DNA of 64,000 bases. Source: Amycolatopsis sp. 2-15 (lineage in GTDB: Bacteria > Actinomycetota > Actinomycetes > Mycobacteriales > Pseudonocardiaceae). Positions 26,685 through 35,125 of the stretch are shown one piece after another. Under the pieces are notes generated by a model, which saw only the letters and a list, made by a program, of their open reading frames with translations, was not told the DNA's origin and made no database searches. Every line of letters begins with the position of its first letter. Positions within the stretch are counted from its first letter, which is position 1. The stretch spans positions 7,348,001 through 7,412,000 of the forward strand of contig NZ_CP127294.1 in the NCBI RefSeq assembly GCF_030285625.1. The letters run 5' to 3'. Made by a program: the position numbers and the translations under genes.

Positions 26685-26879
26685 TCAGGCGGCCAGATCC
26701 CGTGCTGGTGGTCTGGTGTCCGGCGCGGGGAAGCGCAGTATTTCCCGGTCGGGTCCGGCCGGCTCGCAGCCAGGGCGCCAGGTACCCACGTGCGTCCACT
26801 GCCTGCCCCACCAGTGACTGATGAGGACGGTGGACCGGAAGCAGACCGGGCACGGCTGGCGGGGGCAGTCGATCGCCAT
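26685..26879 (-). CDS. Small CxxC protein
   Basis: 64 residues from the ATG at 26879 with a GGAGG about 6 bases upstream, a good ribosome binding site. MAIDCPRQPCPVCFRSTVLI has three Cys in eight positions, then SHWWGRQWTHVGTWRPGCEP with His and a fourth Cys. This looks like a small zinc-binding protein. No family recognised. Confidence 0.5.
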   Translation of the reverse strand: MAIDCPRQPCPVCFRSTVLISHWWGRQWTHVGTWRPGCEPAGPDREILRFPAPDTRPPARDLAA

Positions 26880-27069
26880 GGGGGCCTCCGTGTCGGTTTC
26901 GCTTCGTACCCCTCAAGCGTCGCTTCTTGCTGGCTGTCCGCACATCGGGAGTCTTACCGAGAAACTACGTACGCAACGAGGCGGGCCGTTCAGCCCAGCG
27001 ACACCACCGCGATGGCGTCGTCGAACTCCACCGCCGAGTGCTGCTGGCACCATCGCGATCAGCGACTGT

Positions 27070-27204
27070 CGGGCTCTGCCCTCCCGCCCGGTCATTGACC
27101 AGGCCAAAGGCACCCCCATGGCACTGCACCGCATCACCGCCGACGCGTTCGAGCGGCTGACCGAGCAGTCTCAGCACCCCAACTTCAAGCTGCACGCCAG
27201 CTGA
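27070..27204 (+). pseudogene. ANTAR-domain fragment
   Basis: Reads LPSRPVIDQAKGTPMALHRI, then TADAFERLTEQSQHPNFKLH and a stop. This is the ANTAR domain (SRAVIDQAKGILM...) of a GAF-ANTAR regulator like the one at 21469, with altered core residues (GTPM for GILM) and no GAF domain in frame. A decayed paralogue. Confidence 0.65.
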
Positions 27205-27211
27205 AGCCACC

Positions 27212-27340
27212 CAGATCTGCACCCTGCTCGCCGACCAGGTCGCTGGCGCGGAACATCGGCCCGGCTGTGTAGCCGGCGCGGGCGAACTGAGTGAGGTCGC
27301 CGCGGTAGGCGCGGATGGTGTGCGGCGATTCAGGCACGCG
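27212..27340 (-). pseudogene. Short N-terminal integrase fragment
   Basis: The minus strand reads VPESPHTIRAYRGDLTQFAR then AGYTAGPMFRASDL, matching the core-binding helix of tyrosine recombinases (SxxTxRAYxxDLxxF). About 45 codons remain between the ANTAR fragment and the end of the DUF998 gene. Confidence 0.4.
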
Positions 27341-27905
27341 CGGAAAGTCGCCGCGGATCAGGCGTCACCACGACGTAGGTCACCCCGACCAGGATGAGCG
27401 CGGCGCGCACCAGCATCTGGGCCCGGGTGAACAACCCGACGAGGTGGTCTGGTCCGAGCAGGGCGGCGGTGACCGCCGCGAGCCAGGTCAGGACCACCAG
27501 CGCGAGGAACACCACGGCCCACGCGCGCCAGCCGGGCGGCCACCACAGCACGAGGCTGAGCGCACCGGCCAGGGCCGCCAGGTTGGCCAGCAGCGGGAAG
27601 GCGGTCGTGCCGGGCCGGGCGGCGTCGCCGAATAGGGCGATGCTGAACACGCCCAGCGAGCCCACGGTCAGCCGGGCCATCCAGTGCACGGGCGCGAGGC
27701 GCAGCAGCGGCGGCCCGGCGAGTGCGAAGGCCAGCCCGGAGACGCCGAGCGCGACCCGGAACACCGGCTGTGCGGACAGCAGCTGTTCGGCCGACTGCTG
27801 CAGCGGTGAGATCCCGGTCGGCAGCACGAACTCCAGCAGCCACGCGGAATAGGTCACCACGCCGATCCCGCTCAGGATCCCCGCAGCCAGCCGCGCAGCA
27901 CGCAC
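27330..27905 (-). CDS. DUF998 integral membrane protein
   Basis: 191 residues from the GTG at 27905, with five to six membrane helices (LAAGILSGIGVVTYSAWLLE, FRVALGVSGLAFALAGPPLL, LTVGSLGVFSIALFGDAARP, FPLLANLAALAGALSLVLWW, WAVVFLALVVLTWLAAVTAA, ALILVGVTYVVV). The early DAARPG and the helix layout fit DUF998. It lies 8 bp after a smaller membrane protein gene. The stop is at the edge of the integrase fragment, so the last residues may not be original. Confidence 0.75.
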   Translation of the reverse strand: MRAARLAAGILSGIGVVTYSAWLLEFVLPTGISPLQQSAEQLLSAQPVFRVALGVSGLAFALAGPPLLRLAPVHWMARLTVGSLGVFSIALFGDAARPGTTAFPLLANLAALAGALSLVLWWPPGWRAWAVVFLALVVLTWLAAVTAALLGPDHLVGLFTRAQMLVRAALILVGVTYVVVTPDPRRLSARA

Positions 27906-27913
27906 CCGATCAC

Positions 27914-28126
27914 CTAAGCGAAGGTCCCGGCGTGCTCGTCATGCCAGGCCGGTCGGTGACCAGTCCTGGACAGCGTTAGCAGGCGGCCCAGAGCCGCACC
28001 TCCAGCGAGCGCCACGCCTGTCAGCGTCACAGAGATCCACCGCCGCTGGCTGGCGGGGCCGCCGCACGCCCCGGCGCAGCAGGTAGGAGCATCGACGCGG
28101 TCGTCGCAACCGATCGACACCCACAT
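27914..28126 (-). CDS. Small Cys-rich single-helix protein upstream of DUF998
   Basis: 70 residues: a Cys-rich N-terminus (IGCDDRVDAPTCCAGACGGP), one membrane helix (WISVTLTGVALAGGAALGRL) and a His/Glu tail. Its TAG is 8 bp before the GTG of the DUF998 gene, consistent with co-transcription. No family recognised and no strong ribosome binding site. Confidence 0.45.
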   Translation of the reverse strand: MWVSIGCDDRVDAPTCCAGACGGPASQRRWISVTLTGVALAGGAALGRLLTLSRTGHRPAWHDEHAGTFA

Positions 28127-28282
28127 CTGGCCGTCGCACGTCGCCCGTCACTGAACCCCGGCCACCCAGCGCCCGTAGTGGCGCACTGGGACGGCCTTGA
28201 TGGGTGTCGTGTCGACCGGCGCCTCCACGGTCGGAGGAGCGTCGAAGTTACTGGGCACGAGAACTGCGTCCTATCTACGGCT

Positions 28283-29224
28283 TCAGGAAGCCGGGTTGAT
28301 CTCCGACGTGGTCACGGCGCCCGTACCGGACAGACCCCACTTGTCGAGGATCTTCTTGTACGTGCCGTCGTCGATCAGCGCCTGCACGGCCTGCTGAACG
28401 GCCTTCGTGTAGTCGCCGCTGTCCTTCTTCAGCACGATGCCGTAGGGAGCCGTGTCGTACGGCGCGCCGAGGACCTCGAGCCGCCCGCCGGTCTGCTTCA
28501 CGGCGTAGTCGATCACCGGGGAGTCGGCCAGCTCGCCCTGCACGCGCTTGGCGGTGAGTGCCAGGTTCACATCGGTCTGGGCCTGCAGCTGCGTGACCTC
28601 GATGGCCGGCTTGCCCGCCTTGGTGCAGGCGTCCGAGCGCGTCTGCAGGTCGTCGACCTGCGTGGTGCCCTTCTGCACGCCCATCTTCTTGCCGCAGAGG
28701 TCGTCGAGGTTCAGGCCGTCCGGGTTGCCCTTCAGGACGGCGAGCGACGTGCCTGCCTTGTAGTAGCTGACCATGTCGACCGTCTGCAGCCGCTCGGGGT
28801 TGATGCTGAACGACGACATCGCGAGCTCGTACTTGCCGGCCTGGATGCCGGGGATGATGCCGTCGAAGGCGGAGTTCTGGAACTCCATCTTCAGCCCCAG
28901 CTTCTGGCCGATGGCGGTGCCCAGGTCGACGTCGAAGCCGCTGACTTTGCCGCCCTCGTCCTGGAACTCGTTGGGCGGGTAGCTCTGGTCCTGGCCGACC
29001 AGGATCTTGCCGTCGCTGGTGACCGAAGCCGGCACCATCGCGGCGAGCTTGTCGTCCTTGGTCACGGCCGGGATGTCCGACGAGCCTCCAGGAGCCGCAG
29101 CCGATGAGCTGCCGCTCCCCGCATCGCCCGCGCCACTGCCGCCCACGCCGCAGGCCATGGTCAGGCCGACCAGCGCGAAAGCCGGGAGAAGGGCGAGCGC
29201 CTTCATCTGGTGTCCACGGGCCAC
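28283..29224 (-). CDS. Lipoprotein solute-binding protein of an amino-acid-type ABC transporter
   Basis: 313 residues from the GTG at 29224, which has CGAGGAG 7 bases upstream (the ATG at 29206 is less well placed). Signal with lipobox LTMAC, then a Ser/Gly linker. Family-3 binding-protein signatures are LVGQDQSYPPNEFQDEGGKV, GFDVDLGTAIGQKLGL, IIPGIQAGKYELAMSSFSIN, KKMGVQKGTTQV and APYGIVLKKDSGDY. It would hold a polar amino acid or similar cation at the outer face of the membrane. No permease or ATPase gene is nearby, so it works with distant subunits or is an orphan. Confidence 0.88.
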   Translation of the reverse strand: MARGHQMKALALLPAFALVGLTMACGVGGSGAGDAGSGSSSAAAPGGSSDIPAVTKDDKLAAMVPASVTSDGKILVGQDQSYPPNEFQDEGGKVSGFDVDLGTAIGQKLGLKMEFQNSAFDGIIPGIQAGKYELAMSSFSINPERLQTVDMVSYYKAGTSLAVLKGNPDGLNLDDLCGKKMGVQKGTTQVDDLQTRSDACTKAGKPAIEVTQLQAQTDVNLALTAKRVQGELADSPVIDYAVKQTGGRLEVLGAPYDTAPYGIVLKKDSGDYTKAVQQAVQALIDDGTYKKILDKWGLSGTGAVTTSEINPAS

Positions 29225-29321
29225 TTCGACACTCCTCGTAGCCTCAACGGGAAAACATGAAAACGCAGGTGAACTCGGTGGAGAAACGCGAGGCCGGTAC
29301 CCGCATGACGTCGCCAGGGAC

Positions 29322-29345
29322 CGCCTCCCCCACACGGGGGAGGCG
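29322..29345. promoter_or_regulatory. 10 bp perfect hairpin upstream of the solute-binding protein gene
   Basis: CGCCTCCCCC ACAC GGGGGAGGCG lies about 100 bp before the GTG of the binding-protein gene. It may be a leader structure or the terminator of a lost upstream gene. Confidence 0.4.
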
Positions 29346-29404
29346 TAGACACCAGCTGCCCCAGCGTCGACACACGCCGCGTGACCGTTCGGCGCCTGTC
29401 GCTC

Positions 29405-29659
29405 GACGCGGCCGAGGCCGCCAGAGTCTTCACGTACAAAACGGTCGAGCAGGTGGGAACCGCCACCAGCATCGTCGCGGCCGACGCCCCCGAGTTCGCT
29501 CACTCCGGAGGCCATTACCTCGACGATGCACAAGAGGCCTACACCGTGCCGAACGACGCCGACCTCGCGCAGCATCCGCACGGTGTCAAGGAATGGGCAC
29601 TCGACCCCGCCACTGCCAAGCGCCTCTGGACCGTCTCGACCGACCTGCTCCGTGTCTGA
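29405..29659 (+). pseudogene. C-terminal fragment of an SDR oxidoreductase
   Basis: Reads VFTYKTVEQVGTATSIVAAD, then SGGHYLDDAQEAYTV and HPHGVKEWALDPATAKRLWT with a stop at 29659. This is the C-terminus of retinol-dehydrogenase-like SDRs (KT.EQGAAT..W.A......GGxYLEDC). The cofactor and active-site regions are missing. A short opposite-strand piece near 29690 (DLLINNAGN) carries another SDR motif. Confidence 0.6.
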
Positions 29660-29766
29660 CCTTTCGACGCCGGGTCTATCCGGTGATCGGTGTTTCCGGC
29701 GTTGTTGATCAGTAGGTCTCGGAGCACCGCTAAGACCGCGCCGGGTCAGATCGCAGGCCGGGGAGC

Positions 29767-29928
29767 CTACTCAGGAATATCCGTCCGTTTTTCGGCGAGC
29801 TGGTGGATCTCGACGCCGCGCACACCGTCGTGGGTTTCGGCGGGCGGCCACCAGATAAGGCCGATGTCGGCGACCACGGTGTCGAAGATCGGGGTCGTCG
29901 CGTCGCGGGCGGTGTGGTGTGTGGTCAT
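29767..29928 (-). CDS. 53-residue hypothetical protein
   Basis: A clean short frame from the ATG at 29928 to the TAG at 29767: MTTHHTARDATTPIFDTVVA, DIGLIWWPPAETHDGVRGVE, IHQLAEKRTDIPE. Base composition at codon third positions is high in G/C as expected for real genes. No ribosome binding site is obvious and no family is recognised. Confidence 0.35.
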   Translation of the reverse strand: MTTHHTARDATTPIFDTVVADIGLIWWPPAETHDGVRGVEIHQLAEKRTDIPE

Positions 29929-29977
29929 GTCGCCGGTACCACGTCGATGATCCGGTTCCCGGTGCAGACGAGCAGGC

Positions 29978-31096
29978 AGACCGCGCGCTGACGATGGTCG
30001 TCCCGCTCGGCGCGGATCACGCGGTGCGCATCCACAACACGGCCGGGACGCCGGGCGTGCTCATCGACTACGCGGGCTACTTCAGCCCGGACGGCGTCGG
30101 CACCTACACCGCGGTGGCGGGTGGCACGCGGCTGCTCGACACGCGCGACTCAGCCTCCGCCCGGCACACCCCGCTGGGCGCTCGTGAAGAGTTCGCGCTG
30201 CAGGTTCGTGGCAACTCTGGGGTTCCGGACAACGCGACTGCCGTGGCCGTCAACCTCACCGCGGAAGAGGTGACCGTGCCGACCACGATCGCCGCCTACC
30301 CGCAGACCTACCCGACCAGCGAGAACAGCCTGTTCCTCAATGTCGGGCAGAAACGCTCGAACGTGGCCATCGTCCGGATCGGCGACGACGGCAAGATCCG
30401 GCTGCGGAACTCGGCCGGGCTCACGCACGTCGCGGTCGATCTGCTCGGCTGGTTCGCGCCCGGCAATGGCGCGAAGTACGTTCCGACGCTCGGGGCGGCC
30501 CGTGTCCTCGACACGCGCGCCGGCAGCGGCGTTCCGCGTGCGTCGGTCGGGCGCGGTGCTTCCGTCACGCGGTGTCTCGTTCTACGCTCCCGAAACCGGC
30601 TGGGCGGATGCCCCGGCGCTGGTCGCGGACCAAGGGCAGACGGCGCCGGTCACGGCACTGGTGCCGCTCGGCAGCAGCGGCAAGCTGACGGCGGCCAACG
30701 GTGACGGCGCGGTCGAGATGTCGGCCGACGTGACAGGCTACTTCGTCGGCGGCTCGCCTGCCGCCGCGGCGGGCAACTGCATCGCGCCGACCGGGTGCTG
30801 GCTGGTCAGATCACTCGCCGGCTCCCCGACCCGACCGACGGCGCGGGCGGGCGGTCGGGCTCTCCACGACGCTGTCCCGGCCGGCGCTGGTGTCGCTCGC
30901 GGGCAGGCTCCGCCTCGCGCCCAGCGGCCCCGTCCGGGCATCGGGGGTCGTGGCCGGCCTGCCCAGCAACCAGGACTTCACCTACTGGCCGGTCGAACCC
31001 GGCGTCGTGGTCGAAGCACGCGCGGACTCGGCATACGAACTCGGCCGGTACCGACATCGGCTCACCGTGGTAAGGGTTCGGGATTTATTCGAGTAG
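29978..31096 (+). pseudogene. Decayed secreted surface protein with repeat domains
   Basis: Three frames in succession carry homologous repeats. The first (to about 30550) has VLIDYAGYFSPDGVGTYTAV, TRLLDTRDSAS, VPDNATAVAVNLTAEEVTVP and a second unit VAVDLLGWFAPGNGAKYVPT with ARVLDTRAGSG. The next frame has GVSFYAPETGWADAP and MSADVTGYFVGG. The last (30890-31096) has PSNQDFTYWPVEPGVVVEA. The repeats V.VD..GYF......Y.......R.LDTR are typical of C-terminal modules of actinobacterial exported enzymes. The N-terminal enzyme domain is absent. Confidence 0.6.
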
Positions 31097-31188
31097 ATGC
31101 AAGATTGATGCACTTGGTGGTCAACCGTGTCTTCGCTGGTCAGGGTGGGTGCCGGGCAGTGCCGTCGGTTGGCGTCAGCGGGGCCGCG

Positions 31189-31398
31189 ATGCTGATCAGA
31201 ACCCATGCCCGAATCAGATGAATCGATGTTGTGTTCGATGCAACGTCGTGGAGCGGGTAAACGTGCCAGGCGCTCTCGCGTGTTCTACGGCTTGCAGATC
31301 CCGCTCGCCTCGATCGTCGCGACGATCTTCTCGGCCTTCGCCTGGTCGACCGATGCGTCGGCGCCGAAGCGCGAGGCCGCGTTCTTGACCACGGTCGC
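31189..31398 (-). repeat. 210 bp direct repeat, copy 1 (truncated DUF732 gene end)
   Basis: Nearly identical to 32244-32453, with a handful of differences in the first 70 bases and none seen after GCGGGTAAACG. It contains the last ~38 codons of the DUF732 gene on the minus strand (AASRFGADASVDQAKAEKIV) and its downstream flank, then stops abruptly at ACGGTCGC. Confidence 0.85.
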
Positions 31399-31514
31399 CG
31401 GGACTGATCGTGACATACGGCCGAACGGGTCATTTCGGCACAATGTTCGCCGCAAGCCGAGCATTCAGTGCGACACTCTTGCAGCGAACGTCACACTTCG
31501 ACACTGGGGAAAAA

Positions 31515-31928
31515 TTGAAAAGAATAGTTCAGGCGGCGCTGACTGCTGCATTTGTCGTGAGCGTTTCAGCATTCGGAATCGTAACACCAGCGAGCGCGGC
31601 ACCATGCGAGAACGACAATTACTGGTGTAGCGGACAGAAAACAGTCATCCAATACCCTTCCGCATGGCTGGACCTGCAGACGTATTGGGGCGCCGACAAC
31701 CATGAGCACGCTCGAGGCCACGGGAAGATTCCGGAAAATCGCTGGCTGTACCTCGACGTGATTTACCCCGACGGCTCCTATCATGGCTGGGTGAATCAGG
31801 TGAAGGGAGCCGGAACAGCGTGGTACAGCGGCGAAGTTTACACCGGCTACCAATACGACGGCCCTGGTTACCAGGTTCGCGCATGCACCGACACTGCCGG
31901 GGTGTTCACTTGTACGGGATGGCATTGA
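31515..31928 (+). CDS. Small secreted Cys-containing protein
   Basis: 137 residues from the TTG at 31515 (GGGGAAAAA just upstream). The signal peptide LKRIVQAALTAAFVVSVSAF ends at ASA-A. The mature part has Cys at CENDNYWC and VRACTDTAGVFTC, likely two disulfides, plus many Trp/Tyr (WLYLDVIYPDGSYHGWVNQV, AWYSGEVYTGYQYDGPGYQV). It is less GC-rich than its surroundings and sits between the two copies of the 210 bp repeat, so it may have arrived with the duplication. No family recognised. Confidence 0.65.
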   Translation: MKRIVQAALTAAFVVSVSAFGIVTPASAAPCENDNYWCSGQKTVIQYPSAWLDLQTYWGADNHEHARGHGKIPENRWLYLDVIYPDGSYHGWVNQVKGAGTAWYSGEVYTGYQYDGPGYQVRACTDTAGVFTCTGWH

Positions 31929-32243
31929 TCGGCTTGTAAACCAGGACCGCCAGCCGGATCCGCTTGCGGTGGTCGGGCGACGGGGAGTTCGACCGGGCGT
32001 ACGGTCCTCCTCGGCGCCGACCACTGTGATCGACTATAGGTACGCCCCTCGTCGGCAACGACCCGATGAGGAGTCCCCAGCCGCGATACGCGCAGCGGCG
32101 CGGGCGAAGTTGTGGACGTCGCGTAGTCCGGCGGGGCGCCCGCGAGACGACCTTCGCGGCGCTCGTCGCGCCACAGCGGCTGGCGACGGAAGGCACCACC
32201 GGCTCGTTGAAGTGGGTTGTGGTCGTCGAGCAGCCGGTTCGCA
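31929..32243. other. Intergenic stretch between the secreted protein gene and repeat copy 2
   Basis: No recognisable gene on either strand. Confidence 0.4.
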
Positions 32244-32453
32244 ATGCTGATCAGCGCCCCTGCCCGAATCAGATGAATCGATGTTGCGTTGGAAGCAACG
32301 TCGAGGAGCGGGTAAACGTGCCAGGCGCTCTCGCGTGTTCTACGGCTTGCAGATCCCGCTCGCCTCGATCGTCGCGACGATCTTCTCGGCCTTCGCCTGG
32401 TCGACCGATGCGTCGGCGCCGAAGCGCGAGGCCGCGTTCTTGACCACGGTCGC
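32244..32453 (-). repeat. 210 bp direct repeat, copy 2 (intact DUF732 gene end)
   Basis: Parent copy of 31189-31398. It covers the 3' end of the intact DUF732 lipoprotein gene and ~96 bp beyond its stop. Confidence 0.85.
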
Positions 32454-32753
32454 GTGGTCCTTGCCCTGCGCGAGGTCCTCGCACACGTTCCGCCCATTGT
32501 CGATCGCGCGATTCGCGTGCCCGACGACGAGCGCAGGGTCGATCTGATGCAGCAGCGCCGCGAGGTAGGTCCGCTCCACCGGCGCCACCGGATCCACCGA
32601 GCCGTCCCGCGGCGGAGCTGCAGGCGCCACCGGAACCAACGACGGGACGTTCCGCGGCGGAGCAGCGGGTGCCACCGGCGCCGGTGCAGGCTGTCGGCTA
32701 CCGCAGCCGGCCAGAAGGACGAGAGCACCGAAGATCACGAGCAGTTTGCGCAC
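32340..32753 (-). CDS. DUF732-domain lipoprotein
   Basis: 137 residues from the GTG at 32753. The signal RKLLVIFGALVLLAGCG ends in a lipobox with the lipidated Cys, then two Pro-rich repeats (VAPAAPPR). The DUF732 domain is YLAALLHQIDPALVVGHANR, NVCEDLAQGKDHATVVKNAA and AEKIVATIEASGICKP, with two Cys forming the likely disulfide. It is anchored outside the membrane, function unknown. Its 3' end is duplicated at 31189. Confidence 0.75.
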   Translation of the reverse strand: MRKLLVIFGALVLLAGCGSRQPAPAPVAPAAPPRNVPSLVPVAPAAPPRDGSVDPVAPVERTYLAALLHQIDPALVVGHANRAIDNGRNVCEDLAQGKDHATVVKNAASRFGADASVDQAKAEKIVATIEASGICKP

Positions 32754-33091
32754 GGTCGCTACAGCGTGATTCCGCGCCGTTTCGTTACGGGAGGAGGCGT
32801 TCGCCCCCTGTGTGGAACGCACGGCACGGCGGGCGCCCGCCGCGTGCTGCTGAGCACGCACGCTCGACAACCTGCCGAACCGACGAATACCGCACCGTTC
32901 GAATAAGTGCATTACGCCAGCTGCGAAACCCTTCACCACCAGATCATGAGGCGGCACTACCTCCCGCCGAGGTGCAGGGCGGCGGCGCGCGGCTCAACAT
33001 CGGTCCCGCGGTCAGATGCCCCGCATCCGTCAACCTCGCGTACTCAACCATGCGTCAAGCCTGCTTGACGAGGTGGCGTGGCCCGGAAGTC
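32754..33091. other. Intergenic stretch
   Basis: Upstream flank of the DUF732 gene. No recognisable gene. Confidence 0.4.
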
Positions 33092-33435
33092 CTAGCTTTT
33101 TCTGACGTAGTGCGCCACCGGCCATACCTGCCCGCGGATCTCCCTCGTGGGCGGGCCTTCGACGCGGCCGAAGCCGGCGTGCTCGGCCGCTCGCTGCGAA
33201 GCGACGTTGTCGGTGTGCGTCCAGAGGCGGATCTCGGTGCCGGGCCAGGCGGCGCTCACCCGTAGACAGAGCTCGGCGAGTGCGCGCCGTGCGACTCCGC
33301 GGCCGCGCGCGGAGGCCGCCACCCAGTAGCTGACCTCGGCGATGCCGCCTTCGCGCTCCGCCGCGAGGTTGGCCAGCCGCTCGCCGGACCGCGCGGCGAC
33401 GGCGACGGCGACGAAGCCGAGGGCGTTCTCGCGCC
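33092..33435 (-). pseudogene. GNAT acetyltransferase, N-terminus replaced by IS DNA
   Basis: The minus strand holds FVAVAVAARSGERLANLAAE, IAEVSYWVAASARGRGVARR (acetyl-CoA loop RGRGVA), LWTHTDNVASQRAAEHAGFG and a complete C-terminus. At about 33435 the sequence switches to antisense of an IS3 transposase piece, removing the first strand and helix of the GNAT fold. Probably inactive. Confidence 0.65.
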
Positions 33436-33572
33436 GCGTGCTCGGGCACGTCGTCGCCGACCACATCGGCGCCGACATGGTCTGCCAGACCATCGACGCC
33501 GCAGTCGCCTGCCGCGGCGGCAGCGTCGCCGGCACCGTGTTGCATTCCGATCGTGGCGGCGAGTTCACCGCG
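33429..33572 (+). pseudogene. Internal IS3 orfB fragment, plus strand
   Basis: Reads RVLGHVVADHIGADMVCQTI, then DAAVACRGGSVAGTVLHSDR and GGEFTA. This is the central part of an IS3-family integrase domain with the second catalytic Asp in HSDRG. It is exactly the kind of segment missing from the minus-strand IS3 copy at 33815-34463. It continues into an unrelated frame (AYWLPDDAAWYVAQVRDPDT) that I cannot assign. Confidence 0.65.
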
Positions 33573-33788
33573 TCGTTGACCGTCGCGGCCTACTGGCTGC
33601 CCGACGACGCGGCGTGGTACGTCGCGCAGGTGCGGGACCCGGACACCCTGCGCTTCACCACGGAACGTGCGACGCTGACGGTCGCGGAGTTCCAGCGTGC
33701 GCTGGAGGCGTTGCGCCGCAACCGGGATGCTCAGCCCTGCACGCTACGAGCAATCCCTGACAGGCCCAGCGAAAGCTGCTTGAAGACC
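33573..33788 (+). other. Unassigned coding-like stretch between IS3 pieces
   Basis: The plus frame continuing from the orfB piece reads AYWLPDDAAWYVAQVRDPDT and LTVAEFQRALEALRRNRDAQ. It looks protein-like and may be the C-terminal part of a small unknown protein. No start is visible. Confidence 0.3.
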
Positions 33789-33814
33789 TGTCCACTGTTC
33801 GGGGGGAACCTCAG
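33789..33814. repeat. IS3 terminal repeat, inner end
   Basis: TGTCCACTGTTCGGGGGG plus AACCTCAG. It matches 34828-34853 in the same orientation (23 of 26 positions). IS ends should be inverted, so this end belongs to an oppositely oriented copy. Confidence 0.6.
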
Positions 33815-34463
33815 TAGGTGGATAGCGGAGTGACGCCGCTTATTGTTGTATCGGCCGATCCACATGTCAACTGCAGCAACGAGTTCTGCCTTGGTGGCGA
33901 AGGTGTGGCGGTAGTAGTACTCGTGTTTGAACGTCGACCAGAACGATTCCGCGGGGCTGTTGTCCCAGCAGATCCCGGTATCGCCCATCGACCGTTTCAG
34001 GTCGTGGCCGGCGCATGTCGGTCAACCAGACCGCATCGAGCCGGCCCTGGTCGAAACACCGCCGCACCAGGTCCGACGGGAACGACGCCGCCGGGTCGGC
34101 CACCGTGGTGCGGACCTTGAAGGTGCGTGGGCTGATGCCCTCGATCCCGATCTCGGCCATGATCGCCGCGACGGTTTTCTCGTTCACCACCTCGCCGCGT
34201 TCCCGCAACTCGGTGGTGATCCTCGGGGACCCATACGTGCCGTCGGACTCGGCGTGCACGTCCAGGATCTTCACCGCCAGATCAGCGCGGCGCTGCTGCC
34301 GTGGCGTCAACACCGTTGCCGCGGCGCGTTTCCCGTACGCGTAGTAGCCGGATGTCGAGACGCCCAGCAGCCGCGCCATGCGCAGGACAGAGAACCGCGC
34401 ACCCTCGGGTGTAGTGGTCCCGGCGATCTCGGCGGGCTCGTCGGGGCCGGCGTACTTGGCCAT
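33815..34463 (-). pseudogene. IS3-family transposase orfB with internal deletion
   Basis: N-terminal part FSVLRMARLLGVSTSGYYAY and the HTH_21 region YGSPRITTELRERGEVVNEK are present, up to the first catalytic Asp in LDAVWLTDM. About 130 residues are then missing. Another frame resumes with RSMGDTGICWDNSPAESFWS (catalytic Glu) and FKHEYYYRHTFATKAELVAA. The C-terminus HSAIHL is cut by the terminal repeat and reads out to 33731. The ATG at 34463 overlaps the orfA stop. Confidence 0.75.
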
Positions 34464-34786
34464 CAGAGCGAACCGTGCGGATTCTTCTGCATCGCGGCAA
34501 AGTACGCCGAAGCTTTTACCAGGAACGCGTTGTCCTTCTCCAACTCGGCCACCTGCGTGCGCAATCGCAGCAACTCGGCCCGCTCGGCCGTCTCCAGGGG
34601 TTTCTCCCCGTGGACCTCGGCGGCGACGATCCTGCGCCGCTCGTCTTTGACCCAGACACTCAACATCCCCGCGTCGATCCCCAGCTCGCGGGCAACCTCA
34701 GCGATCGTGCGGTCAGAATCGATCACACGATGCGCAGCCTCGACCTTGTACTCGGCCGCATACGACCGACGCTTGCGTGGAGGCAT
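34463..34786 (-). CDS. IS3-family transposase orfA
   Basis: 107 residues from MPPRKRRSYAAEYKVEAAHR: an HTH_Tnp_1 domain (TIAEVARELGIDAGMLSVWV) followed by a leucine-zipper region (AERAELLRLRTQVAELEKDN). It is intact but without a functional orfB. In IS3 elements orfA and orfB are joined by a -1 frameshift; the short overlap here fits. Confidence 0.8.
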   Translation of the reverse strand: MPPRKRRSYAAEYKVEAAHRVIDSDRTIAEVARELGIDAGMLSVWVKDERRRIVAAEVHGEKPLETAERAELLRLRTQVAELEKDNAFLVKASAYFAAMQKNPHGSL

Positions 34787-34827
34787 ATGGACATCCTTCC
34801 AGCAGGACCACGGTCCTGCTAACTCGG

Positions 34828-34853
34828 TGTCCACTCCCCGGGGGGAACCTCAG
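34828..34853. repeat. IS3 terminal repeat, outer (5') end
   Basis: TGTCCACTCCCCGGGGGG plus AACCTCAG. Read from the element's own strand it starts TGAGGTTCCCCCC. The last four bases (TCAG) include the stop codon of the neighbouring gene at 34850. Confidence 0.7.
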
Positions 34854-35083
34854 TCGTCGGGCGCGACTTTCTCCCACACCTCATGGGGCGTGGCATAGAC
34901 CCGCAAGTCGTACCCATGCTCGCCCCCGCCGATGCTGAACCCGACCACCTGCCACTGCTCGTGGTCGAGACCGACCGTCCGCGCAAGCCCTTCCCACGGC
35001 ACCGTCATGCGCTCGTCAAGCTGCGCTGTGCCCTTCCAATCGGGGAAAGGGATGCTTGCTTCGCCCCAGATCTCTTCGTCCAT
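34850..35083 (-). CDS. Small acidic hypothetical protein, stop codon in the IS3 end
   Basis: 77 residues from the ATG at 35083 (GGAG 8 bases upstream; an ATG at 35116 is less well supported). WGEASIPFPDWKGTAQLDER, VGLDHEQWQVVGFSIGGGEH and DLRVYATPHEVWEKVAPDD are mixed alpha/beta. Its TGA falls in the last bases of the IS3 repeat, so the insertion probably supplied or replaced the C-terminus. Confidence 0.55.
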   Translation of the reverse strand: MDEEIWGEASIPFPDWKGTAQLDERMTVPWEGLARTVGLDHEQWQVVGFSIGGGEHGYDLRVYATPHEVWEKVAPDD

Positions 35084-35125
35084 GCCCCACACTCCGTTCG
35101 CCTGTGACTGAGACATCCTTCCGGC

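Larger units (their letters stand above)
33789..34853 (-). mobile_element. IS3-family element, internally deleted
   Basis: Consists of orfA (34463-34786), a deleted orfB (33815-34463) and a terminal repeat at each side. Both terminal repeats point the same way, and the missing orfB segment lies just outside on the other strand. This indicates that two copies recombined. Confidence 0.6.
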
